A program made the position numbers and the translations under genes. Positions 16,453 to 25,570 of a stretch of DNA of 64,000 bases are shown here, piece by piece. The notes under the pieces were generated by a model. The model did no database searches. It was not told the DNA's origin and saw nothing but the letters and a program-made list of their open reading frames with translations. Source of the DNA: Actinoplanes derwentensis (GTDB lineage: Bacteria > Actinomycetota > Actinomycetes > Mycobacteriales > Micromonosporaceae); contig NZ_LT629758.1 of NCBI RefSeq assembly GCF_900104725.1, positions 1,860,001 through 1,924,000 on the forward strand, in the 5' to 3' direction. The first letter of the stretch is position 1. Every line of letters starts with the position of its first letter.

Positions 16453-18951
16453 TCAGTCGATCGCCAGGGCGGCCACCGGGCTCACCTTCGCCGCGCGGCG
16501 GGCCGGGAGCAACCCGGCCAGCACGGTGATCGCGGTGATGGCCAACAGAATGGTGGCCAGCCAGCCGGCCGGGAACGTCAACGGCAGGTCCAGCCGTAAC
16601 GCCTCCAGGGTCAGCCAGGCCATCGGCACCCCCAGCACGATGCCGAGGATCGCGCCGACCAGCCCGTACAGGCCCGCCTCCACACCGATCATCAGCCGCA
16701 ACCGGGCCCGGGTCAGGCCCAGCGCCCGCAGCAGTCCGGACTCGCGGGTGCGTTCCAGCACCGACAGGCCGGTGGTGGTGCCCACCCCGACGACCGCGAT
16801 CAGCACGGTCAGGCCGAGCAGCCCGAGTGCGGCCGCGAACAACGACGACACCTCGGCGTCAGCCTTGTCCCGCGCGTCGGCCAGCACCGCCACCTCGGCT
16901 CCGGCGGGCGCGGCGATGCGGCGCAGCACCGCCAGGGCCTCGTCGCGGGTGCCGGAGGCGATGTCGGCCAGCACGCCGGGCCCGCTGACGCCCAGCGAGT
17001 CCAGATCGGCCGCGGTCAGCACCGCACCGGATCGCAGTGGGCCCTCGCCGGTGAGGATCGCCACCACCTCGACGCTGACCTTCCCCGTCGCGCCCTCGGA
17101 CTGCAGGGTGACCGTGTCGCCGACGGCGGCGTTCAGGTCGGCGGCGGCCGGTGCCGACAGGATCGCCCGGCCGGGGGCGAGCGCCGTGATCGTCCCGGCG
17201 GACGCTTGCAGGCTGCGCAGCGCGGGCAGTCCGGCCATGTCGATCTGGATGGCGCTGTGGGAGAAGCCCAGGTTCGCGGCGGTGAAATCACCCAGCCGGA
17301 ACGGTGTCACGTCCCGGAACCGGGGCTCGGCCCGGACCGCGGCCACCGCCTGCTCGAATCCGTCCGGCTCTTCGGCGATCAGGGCCAGGTCGGCCGGGTT
17401 GCGGGCGGCCATCTCCTGATCGGTCCACAGTTGCAGGCTGTTGATGCCGACGACGGTGCCGGCCAGCATGGTCACGCCGAGCGCCACCACCACCGAGACC
17501 GCCGCGGCCCGGCGGGGTGCGCCGCCGATGCCGCTGACCGCGAGCCGGCCGGTGGGGCCGAGCCGCCGCAACGGCCAGCCGGCGACGGCCAGCACCGGGC
17601 GGATCAGCAGCGGGCCGAGCACGATCAGCGCACCGAAACCGAGGGCGCCGACCCCGACGATGTAGAGCAGCAACTCGTTGCCGCCGGTGTCCATCCGCGC
17701 GCCGGTCACCGCGCCGAGACTGGCGGCCGCGGCCACCAGGATCAGGCCGGACACCAGGCGGGGCGCTTCGATGCCGCGTTCGGCGGCGGCGGTGCTCGCG
17801 CTGCGCAGCGCCTGCAGCGGGGCGACCCCGGCGGCCGAGAACGCCGGAGCCAGCACCGCGCCGACGGTCAGCAGCCCGGCGCCGATCACCACGGCGACGG
17901 CCGCGCCCACCGGGACACCGGGCCCGGACAGGGTGTGGCCGGCCAGGCCGGCGAGTGCGGGAGCGACCAGCCCGGCCGCCTGGGCCAGCAGGACCCCGGC
18001 GGTGCCGGTGACCAGGCCGACCACCGCGCCTTCGACGGCCAGGGCGAACACCAGCTGGCCGCGCTGGGCGCCGATCGTGCGCAGCAGGGCCAACTGCCGC
18101 AGCCGCTGGGCGAACACGATCCGGAACGTCGAGGTGGCGACCAGGGCGGCGGCGACCACGGCGATCGCCACGAACATCCCGATCAGGGCGAACAACTGGT
18201 CGAACTGGCTCACCGCGTCGCGGGCCTCCCGGACCCGCATCGCGTCGCCGGTGGTGACGCTGACGTAGGCGGTCGGATCGCGCAGCAGCCGGTCGGAGAT
18301 CGTGGTCGTCATCGCGATCAGGTCGGCGCCCGGCTCGGCGAGCACATCGACCCGGCGGAAACCCTCCTCGCCGCTGAGGCCCGCGACCACGTGATCCGGG
18401 GCCCAGGCGCGTTCGGTGTCGTCGCGCGGTCCGTCGACGACACCGGTGACGGTCACCGTCACCGGCTCGGCCTCGTCACCGAGGTGCAGCCGCAGCCGGC
18501 TGCCGGCCGTCACCCCGAGGCGCCCGGCCGCCCGCCGGTCCACCGCGATCTGCCGGGCCCCGGACGGATAGGCCCCGGAGACCAGGGTGAGCCGGGAGAG
18601 TGGGCCGCTGCCGGGGTCGGACAGCACGTCCAGCCGGTTGCCGGTGCTCTCGTCGCCGACGGTGAACGAGACGGTCGTGCGGCCCGTGACCCGGACGACC
18701 CCGGCGGTGGCCCGGATCTCGGTGATCTGCTGCGGGGACACCGGGTAGCCGCCGGCGGCGAACGCCACCAGGCTCACCCCGGTCGGTGTCTGGCTGAACG
18801 TGTCCAGGGTGGTCCGGGTGACGACCTGGTAGGCGAGGACCGTGCCGAACACGACGAACGCCGCGACCAGCACCGACAGCCCGGTCATCAGCGTCCGGCC
18901 GGGGCGGCGCAGAACCCCGCTGAGCTGGGTGCGCAGCACGCTGACGTTCAC
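16453..18951 (-). CDS. ABC exporter permease, FtsX/MacB type
   Basis: 832 residues. TM1 (residues 18-42) is followed by a MacB-type periplasmic domain, then three TM helices (about 255-375), a second pair of TM segments, a second periplasmic domain, and three TMs at the C-terminus ending RRAAKVSPVAALAID. This duplicated FtsX arrangement is typical of actinobacterial exporters for lipoproteins, peptides or antimicrobials (mechanotransmission class). It overlaps the ATPase gene by four bases and is the last gene of the operon. The sequence does not show the substrate. Confidence 0.88.
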   Translation of the reverse strand: MNVSVLRTQLSGVLRRPGRTLMTGLSVLVAAFVVFGTVLAYQVVTRTTLDTFSQTPTGVSLVAFAAGGYPVSPQQITEIRATAGVVRVTGRTTVSFTVGDESTGNRLDVLSDPGSGPLSRLTLVSGAYPSGARQIAVDRRAAGRLGVTAGSRLRLHLGDEAEPVTVTVTGVVDGPRDDTERAWAPDHVVAGLSGEEGFRRVDVLAEPGADLIAMTTTISDRLLRDPTAYVSVTTGDAMRVREARDAVSQFDQLFALIGMFVAIAVVAAALVATSTFRIVFAQRLRQLALLRTIGAQRGQLVFALAVEGAVVGLVTGTAGVLLAQAAGLVAPALAGLAGHTLSGPGVPVGAAVAVVIGAGLLTVGAVLAPAFSAAGVAPLQALRSASTAAAERGIEAPRLVSGLILVAAAASLGAVTGARMDTGGNELLLYIVGVGALGFGALIVLGPLLIRPVLAVAGWPLRRLGPTGRLAVSGIGGAPRRAAAVSVVVALGVTMLAGTVVGINSLQLWTDQEMAARNPADLALIAEEPDGFEQAVAAVRAEPRFRDVTPFRLGDFTAANLGFSHSAIQIDMAGLPALRSLQASAGTITALAPGRAILSAPAAADLNAAVGDTVTLQSEGATGKVSVEVVAILTGEGPLRSGAVLTAADLDSLGVSGPGVLADIASGTRDEALAVLRRIAAPAGAEVAVLADARDKADAEVSSLFAAALGLLGLTVLIAVVGVGTTTGLSVLERTRESGLLRALGLTRARLRLMIGVEAGLYGLVGAILGIVLGVPMAWLTLEALRLDLPLTFPAGWLATILLAITAITVLAGLLPARRAAKVSPVAALAID

Positions 18952-19625
18952 CGGCTGGTGTCCTGCACGATGCGGCCGTCGGCCAGGACCAGGACCCGAT
19001 CGGCGTACGCCGCGGCGCTCTGGTCGTGGGTGACCATCACGACGGTCTGGCCGAGGCGGTGCACCGAGTCACGCAGGAAACTGAGGACTTCGGCGCCGGA
19101 GCGGGAGTCGAGGTTGCCAGTCGGCTCGTCGGCGAAGATCACGTCGGGGCGGGTGCTCAGGGCCCGGGCCAGGGCGACCCGCTGCTGCTGGCCGCCGGAC
19201 AGCTCGGCCGGCCGGTGATCGAGGCGGTCACCGATCCCGAGGATGCCGACGACCTGGTCGAACATCCCCTGGTCGACGGTGCGGCCGGCCAGCTCGGCGG
19301 GCAGCGTGATGTTCTGCCGGGCGGTCAACTGGGGGAGCAGGTTGAACGACTGGAAGACGAAACCGACCCGGTCGCGGCGCACCGCGGTCAGCGCCCGGTC
19401 GGACAGGCCGGTGATCTCGGTGCCGCCGATGGTGATGCTGCCGCTGGTGACGGTGTCGAGACCGGCGAGGCAGTGCATGAACGTCGACTTGCCGGACCCG
19501 GACGGGCCCATGATGGCGGTGAACCGGCCCCGGTCGAAGGTGGCCGAGACCCCGTCGACGGCCCGGACCGAACGATCACCGGAGCCGTACGTCTTGACCA
19601 GCTCGGTCGCGGTGACGGCGCCCAT
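18948..19625 (-). CDS. ABC transporter ATP-binding protein (MacB/LolD type)
   Basis: 225 residues. Walker A GPSGSGKST, Q-loop VFQSFNLLPQL, signature LSGGQQQRVALARAL, Walker B VIFADEPTGNLD and H-loop VTHDQ are all intact. The EPTGNLDS sequence is characteristic of the MacB/LolD/FtsE family that partners FtsX-like permeases. Its ATG overlaps the stop of the upstream 133-residue protein by one base and its stop overlaps the permease start, so all three are coupled. Confidence 0.93.
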   Translation of the reverse strand: MGAVTATELVKTYGSGDRSVRAVDGVSATFDRGRFTAIMGPSGSGKSTFMHCLAGLDTVTSGSITIGGTEITGLSDRALTAVRRDRVGFVFQSFNLLPQLTARQNITLPAELAGRTVDQGMFDQVVGILGIGDRLDHRPAELSGGQQQRVALARALSTRPDVIFADEPTGNLDSRSGAEVLSFLRDSVHRLGQTVVMVTHDQSAAAYADRVLVLADGRIVQDTSR

Positions 19626-20026
19626 CAGAACACGATCCGCGGAATCTTCAGGTCGACACCGCTGTCGTCGCAGTGCCCGATGGCCAGTTCGGTGATCTCG
19701 TCGAGTTCACCGGCGTCCGGCCGCTCGGTGGCGCCGGTGGCCTGCACCCGTTTCCAGCTCACATACCGCGCGACCTGGGTGCTGATGCCCTGGTCCACGA
19801 ACTGCGTGTAACGGATCTGGCGGATCTGCACCTCCCACTTCTCGGCCTCGGCGGGGTCGGCCGGTGGTGTCTGCGCCTTGTCGAAGAGCTGCTGGGCCAG
19901 CCGGCAGTCGGCGGCCGACGCGGTGGTCGGGCCGAACCGTTTGTCCCACAGATAGTTCACGCCGTAGGCGACACCGGCCAGGACCACCACGGTGAGCACC
20001 GCGAAGGAGAGGAGTCTGCTGTTCAC
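19625..20026 (-). CDS. membrane-anchored hypothetical protein of the ABC operon
   Basis: 133 residues. One N-terminal membrane segment (residues 5-25) precedes an extracytoplasmic domain with two cysteines (ADCRLAQQLFDKA and IGHCDDSGVD), which probably form a disulfide. No family is recognised. It shares its operon with the MacB-like ATPase and permease and follows the two-component system, so it may be an accessory or sensing subunit of the exporter; that is inference from position. Confidence 0.65.
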   Translation of the reverse strand: MNSRLLSFAVLTVVVLAGVAYGVNYLWDKRFGPTTASAADCRLAQQLFDKAQTPPADPAEAEKWEVQIRQIRYTQFVDQGISTQVARYVSWKRVQATGATERPDAGELDEITELAIGHCDDSGVDLKIPRIVF

Positions 20027-20108
20027 GGCTCTGATTCTTCGCCGGGGCGGCGTCGTCGCGCATCGACGTCAGATCTGATCTATGGGCCGCCCGTGTACGA
20101 CTGCGGTA

Positions 20109-20768
20109 CTACGGCCCTGGTTTGACCAGGCCGATCTCGTACGCGAAAACCACCGCGTGCACCCGGTCGCGTAACTCCAGTTTCGCCAGGATCCGCCCGA
20201 AGTGGGTCTTCACCGTGGACTCGGCGACGTGCAGCCGCCCGGCGATCTCCGCGTTCGACCGGCCCGTCGCGACCAGCTCCAGGACCTCCCGCTCGCGCTC
20301 GGTCAGCGCGGACAGGCGCTCGTCGGCGCGGCCCGGCAGGGTGAGCTGCCCGGCGAACCGGTCCAGCAGCGCCCGGGTGACCCGCGGCGCCACCACCGAC
20401 TCCCCGGCCGCCACCGTCCGGATCGCCTCCAGCAGTTGCTCGGGCGGTGAGTTCTTCAGCAGGAACGCGCTCGCTCCGGCCTGCAGTGCGGCGAACGCGT
20501 CGTCGTCGGTGTCGAACGTGGTGAGCACCAGCACCCGGGGCCCGCCCGGATCGGCGCAGATCCGCCGGGTCGCCTCGACGCCGTCCATCACCGGCATCCG
20601 GATGTCCATCACCACCACGTCGGCGGTCACCTGGTCCAGCAGGGTGAGGGCTTGCGCGCCGTCGCCGGCCTCGCCGACCACCGTCATGTCCGGCTGCGCG
20701 GACAGCACCATCACGAAACCGGCCCGCACCAGCGCCTGGTCGTCGACGAGCAGCACCCGGATACTCAC
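20109..20768 (-). CDS. NarL/LuxR-family response regulator
   Basis: 219 residues from a GTG that overlaps the kinase stop (GTGA). The receiver domain shows DD near the N-terminus (LLVDDQALV), the phosphoacceptor Asp in VVMDIRMP, T in LTTFD and K in FLLKNSPP. The LuxR-type HTH lies at the C-terminus (LTEREREVLELVATGRSNAEIAGRL). It is the partner of the upstream kinase and probably activates the exporter operon that begins 80 bases downstream. Confidence 0.93.
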   Translation of the reverse strand: MSIRVLLVDDQALVRAGFVMVLSAQPDMTVVGEAGDGAQALTLLDQVTADVVVMDIRMPVMDGVEATRRICADPGGPRVLVLTTFDTDDDAFAALQAGASAFLLKNSPPEQLLEAIRTVAAGESVVAPRVTRALLDRFAGQLTLPGRADERLSALTEREREVLELVATGRSNAEIAGRLHVAESTVKTHFGRILAKLELRDRVHAVVFAYEIGLVKPGP

Positions 20769-21892
20769 CGCGGGATCATGGCACGGACCGACCATCCGGA
20801 GCCCGGGCGGGGCCCGGCGGAGAACTTCCCATGGTGTACGGCTACCCGCTCGCGCATCCCGGTCAGCCCGTTGCCGCCACCGACGCCACCCGCACCGGTC
20901 CGGCCGGTCCCGTCGTCGGTGACCTCCAGCGTCACCCGGTCCTCGGCCAGCCCGAGGTCCACCGTGACCTTCGTTCCGGTTCCGGCGTGCCGCAGCACGT
21001 TGGTCAGTGACTCCTGCACGATCCGGAACACCGTCAGCTCCACTGCCGGGGACAACTGCCCGGTGTCACCGTCGATACGCAGGTCAACGCCGAGACCCGC
21101 GGCCCGCGCACCGTCGACGATGCTGTCGAGCTGGTCGATGCCCAGCCGCCGCCGGTCCGGTTCGGTGTCGTCGCCGGTGCCGCGCAGCACCGCCACGATC
21201 CGGTGCATGTCGGCCAGTGCCTCCCGCCCGGTGCCCGCGACCGTGCGCATCGCCTCCCGCGCCCGTTCGGTGTCGGTGCCGGCGACGTAGCTGGCGCCGT
21301 CGGCCTGCGCGATCATCACGGCGAGGCTGTGCGCCACCACGTCGTGCAACTCGCGGGCGATGAACGCCCGTTCGTCGGCGGCGGCCAGCCGGGCCAGGTG
21401 GTCGCGTTCGCGTTCGGCGATGGCCACCCGGTCCCGGTTGCCGCGCATCACGTACGCGATCAGCCACAACGCCCCGCACGCACCGAGCACGGCACCGCTG
21501 TCGGCCAGGTACGGATAGGTGACGGCCGAGCCCTCCCAGGAGTCGTCGATCCTGAGCACGGTGCCGAACAGCACGCTGATCGCCACCACGACCAGCGACA
21601 GGTAACCGGCCCGGGCGGACCGCGCGTGCGTGACGACGGCTGCCATGGCCACGAGCACCGCCAGGTCGTACCCGGCCGGAACCGCTGAGGCGACGACCAC
21701 CTGGAGCAGACCGAGAGCGCTGACCACCGCGAACACCCGGACCGGTGCGAAGCGCCGGGCCACCAGGGCCGCGGCCATCGTGAGGCCGATCAGCACGTCC
21801 CACAGCGAACTGGACCGGTACTGCAGAGCGATCGTCGCCACCACCGTGACGATGATCAGGTCCCAGAGGAGTAGAAGCTCACGCCTGCCCAC
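20765..21892 (-). CDS. two-component sensor histidine kinase (HisKA_3)
   Basis: 375 residues from a GTG. Five or more membrane segments in residues 8-165 have almost no extracytoplasmic domain, so it probably senses within the membrane. The HisKA_3 phosphoacceptor motif is ARELHDVVAHSLAVMI and the HATPase domain carries NVLRHAG (N box) and NGLTGMRERV (G box). Intramembrane-sensing kinases of this type commonly respond to cell-envelope stress and control adjacent ABC exporters. Its start overlaps the end of the zinc ABC ATPase gene by 14 bases, which links it to the zinc locus transcriptionally. Confidence 0.88.
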   Translation of the reverse strand: MGRRELLLLWDLIIVTVVATIALQYRSSSLWDVLIGLTMAAALVARRFAPVRVFAVVSALGLLQVVVASAVPAGYDLAVLVAMAAVVTHARSARAGYLSLVVVAISVLFGTVLRIDDSWEGSAVTYPYLADSGAVLGACGALWLIAYVMRGNRDRVAIAERERDHLARLAAADERAFIARELHDVVAHSLAVMIAQADGASYVAGTDTERAREAMRTVAGTGREALADMHRIVAVLRGTGDDTEPDRRRLGIDQLDSIVDGARAAGLGVDLRIDGDTGQLSPAVELTVFRIVQESLTNVLRHAGTGTKVTVDLGLAEDRVTLEVTDDGTGRTGAGGVGGGNGLTGMRERVAVHHGKFSAGPRPGSGWSVRAMIPR

Positions 21893-22514
21893 GCGGGTCG
21901 ACGCTACTGGATTCGGGCGCGGCCAGGCGGACGGTGTGGTCGGCGAGCGCGGACTCCTCGTCGTCGTGGCTGGCCATGATGATCGCGGCACCGTCGCGGA
22001 CCCGTTCGGTGAGCAGCTCGTGGACCCGGTGGCGGCTTCCGGTGTCCAGCGCGGCGGTCGGCTCGTCGAGGATGTAGACGCCCGCGTCCTGGGCGAAGGT
22101 CTGGGCGATGAGGGTGCGCTGGCGCTGACCGCCGGAGAGTTCGCGCAGCCGCCGCCGGGCCAGGTGGGCGATGTCCAGCCGTTCCATGAGCGCGGTCACC
22201 ACGGCCCGGTCCCGTCGGCTCGGCAGGCGCCAGGGGGTGAACCGGCCGATCCGGACGCATTCGGTGACGGTCAGCGGCAGCGCGTCGATGTCGGCGGTGC
22301 GCTGGGGGAGCAGGGCCACCCGGATGCCGGGGTCGCGGGTCACGGTGCCTTCGGCTGGCTGTGCGACACCGGCGAGCAGGTGCAGCAGGGTGCTCTTGCC
22401 GGAGCCGTTCGGGCCGGTCACGGCCAGCATCGCCGCGGGTTCGGCACGCAGGTTCACGTCGTGCAGCACGGGGATTCCGGCATATCGGAAACCCAGGTGT
22501 GAGGCGGTCAGCAT
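21879..22514 (-). CDS. aztA: zinc ABC transporter ATP-binding protein
   Basis: 211 residues. Walker A GPNGSGKST, signature LSGGQRQRTLIAQ, Walker B VYILDEPTAALD and H-loop SHDDEES are present. Short ATPases of this kind belong to the manganese/zinc/iron (MntA/ZnuC/AztA) group. It is transcribed divergently from the permease-binding protein genes and shares with them a palindrome of Zur-box type. The ATG at 22514 is chosen because the upstream open frame runs antisense through the permease. The downstream end overlaps the histidine kinase gene. Confidence 0.85.
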   Translation of the reverse strand: MLTASHLGFRYAGIPVLHDVNLRAEPAAMLAVTGPNGSGKSTLLHLLAGVAQPAEGTVTRDPGIRVALLPQRTADIDALPLTVTECVRIGRFTPWRLPSRRDRAVVTALMERLDIAHLARRRLRELSGGQRQRTLIAQTFAQDAGVYILDEPTAALDTGSRHRVHELLTERVRDGAAIIMASHDDEESALADHTVRLAAPESSSVDPRGQA

Positions 22515-22527
22515 CGCATCCCCTAAA

Positions 22528-22548
22528 TGGTAATGAATTTCAGTACCA
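22528..22548. promoter_or_regulatory. Zur-box-like palindrome between aztA and aztB
   Basis: The arms TGGTAATGAA and TTCAGTACCA form an inverted repeat with one mismatched pair around a central T. It lies 14 bases from the aztA start and 18 from the aztB start. It resembles Fur-family (Zur) operators and would repress both directions when zinc is plentiful. TATATT (22550-22555) next to it is a good -10 for the permease operon. Confidence 0.65.
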
Positions 22549-22565
22549 CTATATTCGACCGGGTG

Positions 22566-23420
22566 ATGACGACCCTTGCCGAGCCGTTCACCGTCTCCTT
22601 CGTCCTGCGCGCCCTGCTCGGCGGCGTCCTGCTGGCCGCCGTCTGCGCCCTCACCGGGGTCTGGGTGATCGCCCGCGGGATGACCTTCCTCGGCGAGGCG
22701 ATGAGCCACGGCATGCTGCCCGGCGTCGCGATCGCGTCGATCGTCGGCGGCAACCTGGTGATCGGCGCCGCGGTCAGCGCGTTCGCGATGGCCGCCGGAG
22801 TCAACGCGCTCCGCGACAGCCGCGAATTCGGCCGCGACACCAGCATCGGACTGTTCTTCGTCGGCATGCTCTCGGTCGGGGTCATCGTCGTCTCGCACTC
22901 CCGGTCGTTCGCGACCGACCTGACCGCGTTCCTGTTCGGCGATGTCCTCGCCATCCGCACCGGCGACCTGCTGCTCCTGGCCGGAGCCGGGGTGCTGGTG
23001 GCGGTGATCGCGGCGGTGTTCCACCGGCCGTTCCTGGCGCTGACCTTCGACCCGCGCAAGGCCCGCACCCTCGGCCTGCGCCCGGACCTCGCCAACCTGG
23101 TGATGATGGCCCTGCTCACGATCACGATGGCGGTCGCGTTCAGTGTCGTCGGCACGCTGCTCGCCTTCGGCATGCTGATCGCCCCGTCGGCGGCGGCGAT
23201 GCTGGTGACCCGGCGACTGCCCGCGGTGATGCTGACCAGCTTCCTGATCGGCTCCGCCGCCACCGTGCTCGGCCTGTGGATCTCCTGGTTCGCGGCGACC
23301 GCCGCCGGCGCCACCATCGCCGCCACCGCGGTCGGCATCTTCTTCGTGATTCTCGGCGCCCGGCGCCTCACCACAGCGTCACCCCGCGCGACATCGCTGC
23401 CCCGGAAAGGAAACCAGTGA
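22566..23420 (+). CDS. aztB: zinc ABC transporter permease
   Basis: 284 residues from the ATG at 22566 with eight or nine membrane segments. The sequence RGMTFLGEAMSHGMLPGVAIA is the typical ABC-3 (ZnuB/MntB) signature, and FDPRKARTLGLRP is the coupling-helix region that contacts the ATPase. A GTG lies directly before the ATG, and the candidate -10 places the transcript start there, so the mRNA may be leaderless. The stop overlaps the GTG of the lipoprotein gene. Confidence 0.85.
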   Translation: MTTLAEPFTVSFVLRALLGGVLLAAVCALTGVWVIARGMTFLGEAMSHGMLPGVAIASIVGGNLVIGAAVSAFAMAAGVNALRDSREFGRDTSIGLFFVGMLSVGVIVVSHSRSFATDLTAFLFGDVLAIRTGDLLLLAGAGVLVAVIAAVFHRPFLALTFDPRKARTLGLRPDLANLVMMALLTITMAVAFSVVGTLLAFGMLIAPSAAAMLVTRRLPAVMLTSFLIGSAATVLGLWISWFAATAAGATIAATAVGIFFVILGARRLTTASPRATSLPRKGNQ

Positions 23421-24592
23421 TCAGAAACAGTCTCATCAGTGTGGCCGCCCTGAGCCTTGCGCTCACCCTGTCCGCCTGTGGACCACCAGGAGAACAGGCC
23501 GCGGACCAGCCGCACGGCTACGTCGAAGGAGCGGCGGAGGCGGCCGAGGCGCAGCCGGCGATGGCCTACGCGGCCCGGGGCGGACGGCAGCTGCACCTGC
23601 TCGACCTCGCCACCGAACAGGAGAAACCGGTCGGTCTCGCGATCGGGGCCGCCGACCTGAGCGAGGACGGGCGGTTCGTCTACGTCACCGACGGCGACCG
23701 GACGGTGGAGATCGTCGACTCCGGGGTGTGGACCGTGGATCACACCGATCACGTGCACTACTACCGGGCACCGGCCAGGACGCTCGGCACGATCGTGCTC
23801 GATCAGCCGGTGGCGGCGGTCGCCGGGGCCGGGGCGTACACCACGGTCGGCACCACCGACGGGCGGATCCGGGTCTACGACCGGCGGCAGTTGGAGCAGG
23901 GCCGGATCGCCGAGGTGGCGACGATCGACTCCGGGAGTGCCACCGGGCTTGCCGTGCCGTACGGCGAAGGGTTGCTGGTCGCCGTCGGCGATGATCGAAA
24001 TCAGCCGGCCGACCGCATTGTGGTGATGAGTCCGGACGGCCGCGAGACGGGCGCCCTGCAGGCACCGTGCGAGGCGCCGGCCGGGTGGGTGGTCCTGCGC
24101 GGTGGGGCGATGATCACATGCATTGATTCGCTGGTACGTGTCAAGCAGGTCGACGGGAAGCTCACCGCCCAGGTGCTCGCCTCCACCGACGGTCCGATCC
24201 CGGCGAACGCGTTCGGCTTCCGGCCCCGCAGCAACGAGGCGGCCGTGGCCGATCGCACCGGCATCTGGTCGGTGAACGCGGCCAAGGCCACCCTGCGCCA
24301 CGTGCCCGCGGACGGCCGGGACCTGGTCGCCGCCGCCTCACCGGCCGACGGCCGGACCGTGCTCGCCCTCGACCATGACGGTGCGCTGATCAGTTACGAC
24401 CTGGCGACCGGAGCGACGATCGCGGAGACGCCGCTGCGCGCTTCGGCGTTGACGCTGGACGTCAGCCGCGCCTACCTGACGGAACCGGCGGCGCGTGTCA
24501 TCCACGAGATCGACTACGCCGACGGGCTGCGCACCGCCCGCACCCTGCGCACCGCCGAGCAGCCGGACCTGGCCGTGGAGGTGGGCCGATGA
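23417..24592 (+). CDS. zinc-locus beta-propeller lipoprotein (AztD-like)
   Basis: 391 residues. The signal is MIRNSLISVAALSLALTLSACGP with lipobox LSAC. The rest reads as a seven-bladed propeller of short repeats (GRQLHLLDLATEQ, DGRIRVYDRRQLEQ, GALISYDLATGA). A histidine cluster DHTDHVHYY (about residues 107-115) is a plausible metal site. Proteins of this fold in zinc loci include AztD, a periplasmic chaperone that hands zinc to AztC. It overlaps aztB (GTGA) and aztC (ATGA), so it is coupled to both. A second propeller of the same kind is encoded at 25571. Confidence 0.7.
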   Translation: MIRNSLISVAALSLALTLSACGPPGEQAADQPHGYVEGAAEAAEAQPAMAYAARGGRQLHLLDLATEQEKPVGLAIGAADLSEDGRFVYVTDGDRTVEIVDSGVWTVDHTDHVHYYRAPARTLGTIVLDQPVAAVAGAGAYTTVGTTDGRIRVYDRRQLEQGRIAEVATIDSGSATGLAVPYGEGLLVAVGDDRNQPADRIVVMSPDGRETGALQAPCEAPAGWVVLRGGAMITCIDSLVRVKQVDGKLTAQVLASTDGPIPANAFGFRPRSNEAAVADRTGIWSVNAAKATLRHVPADGRDLVAAASPADGRTVLALDHDGALISYDLATGATIAETPLRASALTLDVSRAYLTEPAARVIHEIDYADGLRTARTLRTAEQPDLAVEVGR

Positions 24593-25491
24593 GACGGCTG
24601 CTGGCATCGATCGGAACCGCTTCCGTCCTGCTGGGCGGCGTCACCGCCTGCACCGGTGACGACGAGGCGCGCATCGTGGTGACCACGAACATCCTCGGTG
24701 ACGTGGTCCGGCAGATCGCGGGGGAGCAGGTGACGGTGCTGATGAAGCCGAACGCCGACCCGCACTCGTTCGCGATCTCGGCCCGGGAGGCGCACACCAT
24801 GCGGACCGCCGATCTGATCGTCTACAACGGGCTGGGCCTCGAGGAAGGGGTGCTGCAGCACGTGGAGGCGGCTGTCGCGGAGGGGGTGCCGGCCGTCGAG
24901 GTGGGTGCCCGGGTGGAGCCGCTGGAGTATCGGGACGGGGACGCGGCCGGGCTGCCCGACCCGCATTTCTGGACCGATCCGGTCCGGATGGTGACCGCGG
25001 TCGACCTGCTCACCGAACAGATCGTCACGCACGTCGACGGCGTGCGGGAGAGCGCCGTGCGGGAGCGTGCGGCGGCGTACCAGCGGCGATTGCAGGAATT
25101 GGACGCGGACCTGGCAGCGCGCTTCGGGCAGCTCCCGGCGCAACGTCGCGTGCTCGTCACCAACCATCACGTCTTCGGCTATCTGGCCGCCCGCTACGAC
25201 TTCGCCGTGGTCGGCGCGATCCTGCCGAGCGGCACCACCCTGGCCTCACCGAGCGCCTCCGACCTGGCGTCGCTGGTGTCCGCGATCGAGACGCACCGGG
25301 TTCCGGCGGTCTTCGCCGACACGGCGCAACCGGCCCGGCTGGCCGAGGTCCTCGCGGCCGAGGCGGGGCTGACGGTGCGGGTGGTCGGCCTCTACTCCGA
25401 GTCGCTGAGCGATGTGGACGGTGCGGCGGCGAGTTACCTGGCCATGATGCGGTTCAACGCCGACGCGATCCTCGGCGGACTGTCCGCCTGA
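24589..25491 (+). CDS. aztC: zinc ABC transporter substrate-binding lipoprotein
   Basis: 300 residues. A lipoprotein-type signal ends in GVTACTGD. Cluster A-I binding protein features are seen: NADPHSFAIS (His ligand), LPDPHFWTDP (His ligand), TNHHVFGYLAARYD (His ligand) and FADTAQPARLAEVLAAEAG (Asp ligand region). The His-rich loop found in ZnuA is absent, as in AztC proteins, which receive zinc from AztD instead. It is the last gene of the aztB operon, followed by a second Zur-like box. Confidence 0.85.
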   Translation: MRRLLASIGTASVLLGGVTACTGDDEARIVVTTNILGDVVRQIAGEQVTVLMKPNADPHSFAISAREAHTMRTADLIVYNGLGLEEGVLQHVEAAVAEGVPAVEVGARVEPLEYRDGDAAGLPDPHFWTDPVRMVTAVDLLTEQIVTHVDGVRESAVRERAAAYQRRLQELDADLAARFGQLPAQRRVLVTNHHVFGYLAARYDFAVVGAILPSGTTLASPSASDLASLVSAIETHRVPAVFADTAQPARLAEVLAAEAGLTVRVVGLYSESLSDVDGAAASYLAMMRFNADAILGGLSA

Positions 25492-25532
25492 CCCCCGCTG
25501 GATCCGCTCCGGGGACCCACCTGTACCTTTAT

Positions 25533-25547
25533 TGAAAATGATTTCCA
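25533..25547. promoter_or_regulatory. Zur box upstream of aztD
   Basis: TGAAAATGATTTCCA differs at one position from the TGAAAATGATTTTCA type of actinomycete Zur operator. It lies 23 bases before the ATG at 25571 and after the aztC stop, giving the propeller gene its own zinc-regulated promoter. Confidence 0.75.
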
Positions 25548-25570
25548 TTATCAACCTGGGGAGATTTCTG

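Noticed and set aside
17206..19218. A 670-codon plus-strand open frame across the ABC exporter genes
   Set aside because: It is antisense to two clearly recognised genes, its translation is a low-complexity G/R/Q/D-rich sequence, and it lacks any family motif.
22515..23024. Upstream extension of the aztA frame
   Set aside because: It is antisense to aztB; the ABC ATPase fold starts at MLTASHLGF.
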